Positions 1 through 5,171 of a stretch of 12,080 bases of DNA are shown here, piece by piece. The notes under the pieces were generated by a model. That model worked only from the letters and a program-made list of their open reading frames with translations. It made no database searches and was not told the DNA's origin. The stretch comes from JBARRS01 sp049644345. Its GTDB lineage: Bacteria; Actinomycetota; Thermoleophilia; Gaiellales; Gaiellaceae. The stretch lies in assembly GCA_049644345.1 (NCBI GenBank), contig JBARRS010000186.1, positions 1 through 12,080 of the forward strand. The letters run 5' to 3'. The position numbers and the translations under genes are program-made. How positions within the stretch are numbered: the first letter of the stretch is position 1; the number at the start of each line of letters is the position of its first letter.

Positions 1-2
1 CG

Positions 3-977
3 CACGCCGGCCCCGGCTCCGGCGAGGACGAAGCGTTGACGCGCACGGTGCTCGCGCCGCTCGTCGAGGCGACGGCCGAGGCCTGCGGCGGCTTCGACTG
101 GGACGACGCGGCATTCGGTCGTAGCTACGCCGAGCTCGAGCGTTCGCTGTTCGGCGAGCGCCGCGCCTACGCGGCGATCGCGCCGCTCGTCGGCATCTCG
201 GTCGGGGCTCAGGTCGAGCTCGGCTCCGGCGTCCGAGTCCGGGCGGCCGCGCAGGGCGAGCTTGCAGCACACTGGCCGGAAGCGCAGGGCCTGTTGCCGG
301 CGGGCTTCGGCCGCGAGCCCGACCGGCTCTGCGTGCTCGAGCTCGAGTGCCCGCTCCCGCCCGCCGAGCCGGACCCGCCCGATGCGCCCGGAGAGCTCGC
401 GGATGCGGTCACGGCGCTGCGCCTGGCGACGGCCGCGCCGCTCGCCGCGGGGCCCGTGCTCTTCGAGCGGCTGGACTGGCGGCCGTTCGGAATCAGGCCG
501 ATGCTCCCGATCGCCGCAACCCAGCCGGCGGGCGAGGAATCCCGGCTCGACCCGTTCCGCGGGAGGCTCGCGCTCGACCTGCTCGAACGTGTCCGCTCCG
601 CGGACGAGGATCCCGAGCTTGCCGAGGCGCTCGATCGCTGGGAGCTGTCCCTCTTCGCCGACGATCCCTTCCGTTCGGAACAGCTGCGTGAGGCGCTCGC
701 GGCGCTGCTCGGCGGCGGCGACGGCCTCTGGGCGGCGGCACTGAGGGCATCGGTCCTGCTCGGCGAGACCGGCCGCGACCGGGCGGACACGCTGGAGCGG
801 TTGCGCGGGCTTGCCCACGGCGAGGCGGCCGGCGACGAAGCCGCCGACGCCGTTCGCCGGGCGCTCGTAGAGGCACTCCTGCACGGCGACCGCGCCCGTC
901 TCGTCGAGGCGCTCGACGAGGCGCTCGTCGGGCTGCGGCCGCGCCCGGCCGGCTACTACGCTGCGCTCGCGTCCTAG
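3..977 (+). CDS. Hypothetical protein, probably 5'-truncated by the window edge
   Basis: I do not recognise this protein. The frame is open from base 3 with coding-like composition (third positions almost all G/C, second positions less so), so the gene probably begins upstream of the window. A TTG at 36, with GAGGA at 24-28, is the alternative start and gives 313 residues. The product is soluble, acidic and Ala/Leu/Glu-rich, with no signal peptide or membrane segment. The N-terminal half looks mixed alpha/beta. The C-terminal half, after about residue 175 counted from the TTG, is mostly amphipathic helices. Their order (a helix pair, a run resembling 'AALRASVLLG', then 'LRGLAHG' and a long terminal helix) loosely recalls HEPN-like C-terminal domains, but no clear R-x4-6-H motif is present, so I do not assign that family. 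The TAG stop is five bases before a hairpin that may end the transcript. Confidence 0.6.
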   Translation, partial: HAGPGSGEDEALTRTVLAPLVEATAEACGGFDWDDAAFGRSYAELERSLFGERRAYAAIAPLVGISVGAQVELGSGVRVRAAAQGELAAHWPEAQGLLPAGFGREPDRLCVLELECPLPPAEPDPPDAPGELADAVTALRLATAAPLAAGPVLFERLDWRPFGIRPMLPIAATQPAGEESRLDPFRGRLALDLLERVRSADEDPELAEALDRWELSLFADDPFRSEQLREALAALLGGGDGLWAAALRASVLLGETGRDRADTLERLRGLAHGEAAGDEAADAVRRALVEALLHGDRARLVEALDEALVGLRPRPAGYYAALAS

Positions 978-981
978 TAGC

Positions 982-1006
982 AGCAAGTAACAGGCTGTTA
1001 CTTGCT
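982..1006. terminator. Perfect 11-bp hairpin between convergent genes
   Basis: AGCAAGTAACA (982-992) is followed by a GGC loop and its exact reverse complement TGTTACTTGCT (996-1006). The stem is clearly AT-richer than the surrounding DNA. It starts five bases after the stop of the left gene, and its last base is the final base of the stop codon of the convergent gene on the minus strand. The position suits a bidirectional terminator. There is no U-tract on either side, so it would be a non-canonical (I-shaped) terminator of the kind described in actinobacteria, or an end-stabilising structure. Confidence 0.65.
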
Positions 1007-1737
1007 CACGACGAGATCGGCACGCCCGGACACGGCGTCATCCGCGACACGGACAACCGCCAGGTCTCGAAGCGGCCGGTCCGGGTCGCCTCCTTGACCG
1101 CGAGCGGGAGGCAGCCGAGGCGATGCTTGCTGCTGCTGTTCCGGACGACCAGCAGATCGAGAAGATCGTCCCTCGGCAGATCGAATTCCGCCGTTCCACC
1201 CGGATGCAGCTCGTGGCTCTCGTTCGGAAAGTCGCAGCTCTCGTCGTCGCACCAACGTACGTCGACGGTCTGCGAGAGGTTGTTCGTGACGAGCACAGGT
1301 AGCTCTTTGGTGCTCCCGAGCCCGACGATGATCGCGACGGCGACGTATGCCGCGATCCCGAGCACCCCGACCACGACGCCGACGCCGATCCAGAACTTGA
1401 CGCCGCGGGTGACCGGGATCCGCGTGTGCTCGACCGGCGCCTCGAGGTCCGGGTACGGGTCGACCCACGGCCGTCCTGCCCTCAGCGCCGCTTTTCGAGT
1501 TACGCCCCGCAGGTTCTGCTTCGTCGCGTAGACCAGGTTCGCCCGCGCCGCCTCGATCCGTTCGTCTCCGTCGCCGATGAGCGCCTCGAGGTCGAGCACG
1601 TGCTCGAGACCTTCGACGTCGTCGCGCCCTGCGAATCCCGCGCGGGCCCGGTCGAGCGCCTTCAGCGCGCCGCGGTCGTCGCCGCGGTCGATCCGCTCGC
1701 GCGCCTCACCGAAGTCGCGTTCGGGATTTCGCGCCAT
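1006..1737 (-). CDS. Single-pass membrane protein with a four-cysteine extracytoplasmic domain
   Basis: 243 residues of unknown function. I chose the ATG at 1737 (MARNPERDF...) over a GTG 27 bases further upstream because a TANNNT hexamer lies 8 nt before it and the extra nine residues look non-native. Residues 1-70 are charged helices that could form a TPR-like hairpin repeat. Residues 71-110 are a basic/proline linker. One strong membrane segment lies at about 115-141 (WIGVGVVVGV...). The C-terminal part, about 145-243, begins with a beta-rich stretch (VLVTNNLSQTVDVRW) and holds all four cysteines of the protein (about 163, 168, 209, 236), which would fit two disulfides outside the cell. 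With basic residues just before the helix, the topology is N-in, C-out. The gene stands alone, divergent from the 72-aa gene. Confidence 0.75.
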   Translation of the reverse strand: MARNPERDFGEARERIDRGDDRGALKALDRARAGFAGRDDVEGLEHVLDLEALIGDGDERIEAARANLVYATKQNLRGVTRKAALRAGRPWVDPYPDLEAPVEHTRIPVTRGVKFWIGVGVVVGVLGIAAYVAVAIIVGLGSTKELPVLVTNNLSQTVDVRWCDDESCDFPNESHELHPGGTAEFDLPRDDLLDLLVVRNSSSKHRLGCLPLAVKEATRTGRFETWRLSVSRMTPCPGVPISS

Positions 1738-1745
1738 GCTTCTGG

Positions 1746-1751
1746 AACGTA
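1746..1751 (-). promoter_or_regulatory. Candidate -10 (TACGTT) for the four-cysteine membrane protein
   Basis: On the minus strand TACGTT ends 8 nt before the ATG at 1737. No Shine-Dalgarno sequence separates them and no convincing -35 is visible. The spacing would put transcription initiation at or next to the A of the ATG, giving a leaderless mRNA. Confidence 0.35.
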
Positions 1752-1786
1752 ACGCTTCCGGCACAGACTCGTGCGCCGTCTGGGGC

Positions 1787-1792
1787 TACCGT
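1787..1792 (+). promoter_or_regulatory. Candidate -10 (TACCGT) for the 72-aa gene
   Basis: TACCGT ends 7 nt before the GTG at 1800, again the geometry of a leaderless start. A GGAG at 1794-1797 is too close (2 nt) to be a good ribosome-binding site. Together with the minus-strand hexamer at 1746-1751 it would form a compact divergent promoter in 62 bp. Confidence 0.35.
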
Positions 1793-1799
1793 CGGAGCG

Positions 1800-2018
1800 G
1801 TGGAACAGGCGCGCAAGGTGCTCCATCGACTGCGGAGAATCGAGGCGCTCGAGCGGGAGGAGGCTCCGGCGCGGTCGGTGCTCGCGGAGGTGCACGAGTT
1901 GCTCGGCGAGGTGGAGGCGTGGCTCTCGGCCGAGCGAGAGGGAAGCGATCTCGCCGAGGCGGCGCTCGCGCGCTGCCGTGAGAGCTTGGGGACGGCGCGC
2001 TGGCCCGTCGGCGCATAA
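1800..2018 (+). CDS. Small hypothetical helical protein (72 aa)
   Basis: A short protein of unknown function, starting with GTG. It is rich in Glu, Arg, Ala and Leu and could be almost entirely two amphipathic helices (residues 3-40 and 44-66) with a heptad-like leucine pattern, so a coiled coil or helical hairpin is likely. No membrane segment, cysteine pair or known motif is seen beyond one cysteine near residue 59. It lies in the otherwise empty space before the cupin gene, whose GTG starts 6 nt after this stop codon, and reads in the same direction. Codon third positions are strongly G/C, as in the neighbours, which supports real coding. Its size keeps confidence moderate. Confidence 0.55.
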   Translation: MEQARKVLHRLRRIEALEREEAPARSVLAEVHELLGEVEAWLSAEREGSDLAEAALARCRESLGTARWPVGA

Positions 2019-2019
2019 T
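2014..2019 (+). promoter_or_regulatory. Candidate -10 (CATAAT) for the cupin gene
   Basis: CATAAT matches the TATAAT consensus at five of six positions in a very GC-rich context and ends 5 nt before the GTG at 2025. There is no Shine-Dalgarno sequence in front of that GTG. It overlaps the stop codon of the preceding small gene. No clear -35 is seen; GACGGC at 1992-1997 is a poor candidate. Confidence 0.35.
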
Positions 2020-2024
2020 GCACC

Positions 2025-2945
2025 GTGCCACCGACCGTCCACTGGGACGAGGCCGAGCGCGAACGCGCCGAGGTCGGCCCGCTCGCCGGCTACTGGACCG
2101 ACCTCGGCAACGCTGCGGGAAGCGTCGGTGTCGGCGTCCACCGGATCGAGGTCGACCCCGGCAAGCGATCGACGCCGCTGCACATGGAAGGCGACGAGGA
2201 AGAGATCTTCTTCGTCCTCCGCGGCTACGGCCTGTCCTGGCAATACGACGACGGCGACCACGCGACCTACGAGATCCGTGCGGGCGACTGCCTCGTGCAT
2301 CTGGCCGAGGGCGAGGCGCACAGCGTCGTCGCCGGTTCCGACGGCATCGACGTCCTGGCGTTCGGCACCCGGACGTGGGCGCGGCTGACCTACTTTCCCC
2401 GGATCGAGGGGGCGCGGATGGGGCCGGCCTGGGCGGAGAAGCTTCCGCAGCACCAGTGGGAGCGCGAGGCCGCGCTCCCGGACCCCGAGCTCCCGGAGCC
2501 GAGTTCGCGCCCCTCGCGGATCGTGAACATCGAGGACGTCGAGCGTGAGGACGACGAGCGGGGCGTCTGGCGCGGGCTGGCGGGAGCGGGTGGCTCGGTG
2601 CGGACAGGCCTCAACTACATCGAGGTCAAGCCGGGCCAGATGTACTCCCCGCTTCACTGCCATTCCGCCGAGGAGGAGCTGTTCGTCGTCCTGGACGGAG
2701 AGGGCGTGTGCATCCTCGGCGAAGAGGAGCATCCGGTGCGGCGCGGCCATGTCGTCTCCCGCCCCCCGAGGACGCGGGTCGCGCACGGATTCCGAGCCGG
2801 AGAGGGCGGCCTTACCTACCTCGCGTACGGCACGCGCGAGCCGAACGACATCGCCTACTATCCGCGCTCGAACAAGATCTACTTCCGCGGGGTCGGCGTA
2901 ATGGCGCGCCTGGAGCAGCTGGACTATTGGGACGGCGAGCGCTAG
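2025..2945 (+). CDS. Two-domain cupin (bicupin) protein
   Basis: 306 residues containing two beta-barrel cupin domains, at about 36-118 and 195-272, joined by a charged linker and followed by a tail ending in YWDGER. Each domain has the cupin motif 1 pattern: PGKRSTPLHMEGDEEE in the first and PGQMYSPLHCHSAEEE in the second. The second domain has a complete metal set: H211, H213, a Glu near 218 and H254. In the first, the second histidine is replaced by glutamate (H53, E55, Glu 59/60, H99), so it may bind metal differently or not at all. The similarity of the halves (IEVDPG/IEVKPG, AFGTR/AYGTR) shows an internal duplication. No signal peptide is seen, so it is cytoplasmic. Bicupins include dioxygenases, isomerases and sugar-binding proteins; the substrate cannot be told from the sequence. 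The GTG start is chosen because the frame begins there and a -10-like hexamer precedes it. Confidence 0.85.
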   Translation: MPPTVHWDEAERERAEVGPLAGYWTDLGNAAGSVGVGVHRIEVDPGKRSTPLHMEGDEEEIFFVLRGYGLSWQYDDGDHATYEIRAGDCLVHLAEGEAHSVVAGSDGIDVLAFGTRTWARLTYFPRIEGARMGPAWAEKLPQHQWEREAALPDPELPEPSSRPSRIVNIEDVEREDDERGVWRGLAGAGGSVRTGLNYIEVKPGQMYSPLHCHSAEEELFVVLDGEGVCILGEEEHPVRRGHVVSRPPRTRVAHGFRAGEGGLTYLAYGTREPNDIAYYPRSNKIYFRGVGVMARLEQLDYWDGER

Positions 2946-2964
2946 CTCCGAAAATCCTGCCTAT

Positions 2965-2992
2965 TTGCAGCGCTAAAGGGTTCGGCTAGCAT
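2965..2992 (+). promoter_or_regulatory. Candidate promoter for parA-ftsZ
   Basis: TTGCAG (2965-2970) and TAGCAT (2987-2992) are separated by 16 nt in the AT-richer gap between the cupin gene and parA, and would start RNA near 2998-3000. Matches to the sigma-70 consensus are modest (three and four of six). If this promoter is correct, the 5' strand of the large helix described for the leader is not transcribed, so the two readings compete. A sigma-28-like reading (TAAA at 2974-2977 and GTCGAAGA at 2995-3002) has a 17-nt instead of 15-nt spacer and is weaker. Confidence 0.3.
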
Positions 2993-3071
2993 GAGTCGAA
3001 GAAAGCCCCGGAAATGGGCCTTGCCAGGCTACTCCCGCGTCCGCAGACGCGGGCCGAATCCTCGAAAGGAG
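2978..3071 (+). promoter_or_regulatory. Structured 5' leader of parA-ftsZ, possible RNA switch
   Basis: GGGTTCGGC (2978-2986) can pair with GCCGAATCC (3053-3061) in a 9-bp helix with one G-U. Inside it, UAGC (2987-2990) pairs with GCUA (3028-3031), GCCC (3005-3008) with GGGC (3016-3019), and CCGCGTC (3035-3041) with GACGCGG (3046-3052) around a CGCA loop, giving a three-way junction. An alternative hairpin TTCGGCT/AGTCGAA (2981-2987 with 2994-3000) uses the same 5' strand. If that forms, UCCU (3059-3062) is free to pair with AGGA (3067-3070), the core of the parA Shine-Dalgarno AAGGAG (3066-3071). The pairing is read directly from the sequence; switching is inference. It does not match the riboswitch consensus sequences I know. 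Confidence 0.45.
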
Positions 3072-3076
3072 CGGCG

Positions 3077-3847
3077 GTGGGGAGGGTAATCGCGCTCGCC
3101 AACCAGAAGGGCGGCGTCGCGAAGACGACGACGACGCTGAACCTCGGTGCCGCGTTCGCCGAGCAGGGCATGCGCGTGCTGCTGGTCGATCTCGATCCGC
3201 AGGGGAACCTGACCATGAGCCAGGGCCTCAACCCCGACGCGATCGAGCGCTCGATGTTCGACGTGCTCGTCCACCAACTGCCGATCGCCGAGGTCATCCA
3301 AGCGGCGGAGACCGATCTCGCCGTCTCCTCGATCGACCTCGCTGGCGCCGAGCTCGCCCTCTCCAGCCTGATCGGTCGCGAGCGCGCCCTCGACAAGGCG
3401 CTGCTCCCCGTGAAGGAGAACTACGACTTCATCCTCGTCGACACGCCGCCGTCCCTCGGGCTCCTGACGATCAACGCCCTCGTGGCCGCCCACGGCGTGA
3501 TCGTCCCGGTCCAATGCGAGTACCTCTCTCTGCGCGGCTTGGTTCAGCTCGAGAACACGCTCTCGATGATCCGCGAGAACCTGAACCCGGAGGTCGAGAT
3601 CCAGGGGATCCTGCCCACGATGTACGACTCGCGCACCCTGCACTCGCGCGAGGCGGTCGAGATCTTGCAGGAGAACTTCGGCGACCTCGTCTTCGGGACG
3701 AGGATTCGCAAGACGATCCGCTACGCCGAGGCCCCGGTGAAGGGAACGTCCATCCTGAAATACGACCCCCAGGGCTCAGCGGCGGAGGCCTACCGCGAGC
3801 TGGCGAAGGAGGTGCTCAATGGCTCGCAGGCGCGCCAGCATGCGTGA
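3077..3847 (+). CDS. parA: ParA/Soj-type P-loop ATPase
   Basis: 256 residues, the usual length of Soj-type ParA proteins. The GTG at 3077 is chosen because AAGGAG (3066-3071) precedes it by 5 nt and the protein then begins directly at the first beta strand (MGRVIALANQKGG). A longer in-frame start at 3014 would add 21 unrelated residues. The deviant Walker A is K11-GGVAK-TT with signature lysine K11, Walker A' is LLVDLDPQGN (35-44) and Walker B ends in D122 (LVDTPP). SSIDLAGAEL and the C-terminal ILKYDPQGSAAEAY region are typical of Soj. There is no C-terminal amphipathic helix like that of MinD, so the ATP dimer more likely binds nucleoid DNA than membrane. Such ATPases position chromosomes or other cargo by ATP-driven dimer cycling. 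No parB or parS is seen; the 29-bp overlap with ftsZ suggests that FtsZ, or something working with it, is the partner. Confidence 0.9.
   Translation: MGRVIALANQKGGVAKTTTTLNLGAAFAEQGMRVLLVDLDPQGNLTMSQGLNPDAIERSMFDVLVHQLPIAEVIQAAETDLAVSSIDLAGAELALSSLIGRERALDKALLPVKENYDFILVDTPPSLGLLTINALVAAHGVIVPVQCEYLSLRGLVQLENTLSMIRENLNPEVEIQGILPTMYDSRTLHSREAVEILQENFGDLVFGTRIRKTIRYAEAPVKGTSILKYDPQGSAAEAYRELAKEVLNGSQARQHA
3806..3812 (+). promoter_or_regulatory. Strong Shine-Dalgarno for the FtsZ gene inside parA
   Basis: AAGGAGG sits 6 nt before the ATG at 3819, within the last codons of parA. It fixes the FtsZ start at 3819 rather than at the in-frame ATG at 3840. It is the best ribosome-binding site in the window, and its position means ParA and FtsZ are translationally coupled. 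Confidence 0.8.
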
Positions 3848-5171
3848 GGGCCCGCTCGCGGAGCTCTTCCGGGCGACCGAAGCGGCACAGCGGCAGCAGG
3901 AGCGGCAGCAGGAGGGCGAGGCGTCGGTTCCAGCCCCGCCTGAGTCGCCTGAGCCGCCTGAGCAGACCGTCGAGCACGTTCCCGACTTTGCGCAGCCGGA
4001 GCCCGAGCCCGAGCAGGCTCAGGCGGAGGTCGTGCCGATGCCCGAGATGCCCGAGCCGGAGCCTGTGGCCCCAGCCCCTCCACCCGAGCCGCGCATCCGC
4101 CATCTCGAGCCCCTGCCGGAACCGCCGCCGCGGCTGCACCGCGTTCCGCGCGCGGACACGGGGGCGTACCTCGCCGTCATTCGAGTCGTCGGCGTCGGCG
4201 GCGCCGGCCTGAACGCGCTCAACCGGATGATCGACGCCGGCATCTCGCAGGTCGAGTTCGTCGCCGTCAACACCGACATCCAGCAGCTCCAGATGTCCGA
4301 CGCCCCCGTGAAGGTCCACATCGGCCGGGAGCTCACCGAGGGGCTCGGCTCGGGTGCCGATCCCGAGCTGGGCCGGCTGGCGGCCGAGGAGGCTTACGAC
4401 CAGATCAAGCGCGTGCTTCGCGGCTCGGACATGGTCTTCGTCACCGCCGGAGAAGGCGGGGGCACTGGTTCCGGCGCCGCGCCGATCGTCGCGCGGATCG
4501 CCCACGAGCTCGGCGCGCTCACAGTCGGGATCGTGACGACCCCGTTCAAGTTCGAAGGTACGCGCCGTCACCGCGCGGCGGACGACGGCGTCGAAGCGCT
4601 GCGCAGGTCGTGCGACACGGTGATCGTGATTCCGAACGAGCGGCTGCTCGAGGTGCTCGACAAGCAGACGTCGATGCTCGACGCCTTCCGGATCGCCGAC
4701 GACGTCCTCCGGCAGGGTGTCCAGGGGATCTGCGACCTGATCACGATGCCCGGCCTGATCAACCTCGACTTCGCCGATGTCCGCACGATCATGAAGGGCG
4801 CGGGCTCGGCGCTGATGGGAATCGGGTTCTCGTCCGGCGGCGAGAGCCGCGCCCGCGAGGCGGCCGAACGGGCGCTTCGCTCTCCGCTGATCGACGAGCA
4901 GATCGTCGGCGCGAAGGGGATCCTGCTCTCGATCGCGGGCGGCGATGACCTGTCGCTCTACGAGGTGAACGAGGCGGCAGAGGTCGTGCGCGCCTCGGCC
5001 ACCGACGACACGAACATCATCTTCGGCGCTTCGGTCGACGAGCGTCTGACCGGCCAGGTCTGGGTCACGGTGATCGCGACCGGCTACGGCGCACGCGGCG
5101 TGCGCACCAGCTTTGTCTCTGCGCGAGCCGGCGACGAGCTCGAGCCACCGAGCTTTCTGCGCGACTCCTAG
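3819..5171 (+). CDS. ftsZ: FtsZ-family GTPase with long disordered N-terminal extension
   Basis: 450 residues. The tubulin-like core runs from about 117 to 425: GVGGAGLNALNRM (125-137), the GTP-binding signature GGGTGSG (213-219), and the T7 loop NLDFAD (315-320) with the aspartates that complete GTP hydrolysis in the neighbouring subunit. All key elements look intact, so it should polymerise and hydrolyse GTP. Two features are odd. Residues 1-115 are a low-complexity Pro/Glu/Gln/Ala-rich extension, where most FtsZ proteins begin the core within a few dozen residues. The linker after the core is only about a dozen residues before the terminal DELEPPSFLRDS, which matches the conserved C-terminal peptide (DxPxFLR type) that binds SepF, FtsA or other partners. 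No division genes (ftsQ, ftsW, mur) are nearby, so this may be a second, specialised FtsZ rather than the dcw-cluster copy. Confidence 0.9.
   Translation: MARRRASMREGPLAELFRATEAAQRQQERQQEGEASVPAPPESPEPPEQTVEHVPDFAQPEPEPEQAQAEVVPMPEMPEPEPVAPAPPPEPRIRHLEPLPEPPPRLHRVPRADTGAYLAVIRVVGVGGAGLNALNRMIDAGISQVEFVAVNTDIQQLQMSDAPVKVHIGRELTEGLGSGADPELGRLAAEEAYDQIKRVLRGSDMVFVTAGEGGGTGSGAAPIVARIAHELGALTVGIVTTPFKFEGTRRHRAADDGVEALRRSCDTVIVIPNERLLEVLDKQTSMLDAFRIADDVLRQGVQGICDLITMPGLINLDFADVRTIMKGAGSALMGIGFSSGGESRAREAAERALRSPLIDEQIVGAKGILLSIAGGDDLSLYEVNEAAEVVRASATDDTNIIFGASVDERLTGQVWVTVIATGYGARGVRTSFVSARAGDELEPPSFLRDS

Noticed and set aside
2937..2974. A terminator after the cupin gene (GAGC/GCTC, CTGC/GCAG and the repeated AGCGCT)
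   Set aside because: Stems are only 4-6 bp, partly exclude each other and have no U-tract.
2978..3071. Known riboswitch classes (c-di-GMP-I/GEMM, ydaO c-di-AMP, cobalamin, SAM-IV, TPP, glycine) in the parA leader
   Set aside because: Only short pieces such as GCCGAATCC resemble the ydaO consensus; the core conserved strings of each class are missing.
3014..3076. A longer start for parA at the ATG at 3014
   Set aside because: No ribosome-binding site precedes it, the 21 added residues do not fit the ParA N-terminus, and the region forms the leader hairpins; AAGGAG points to GTG 3077.
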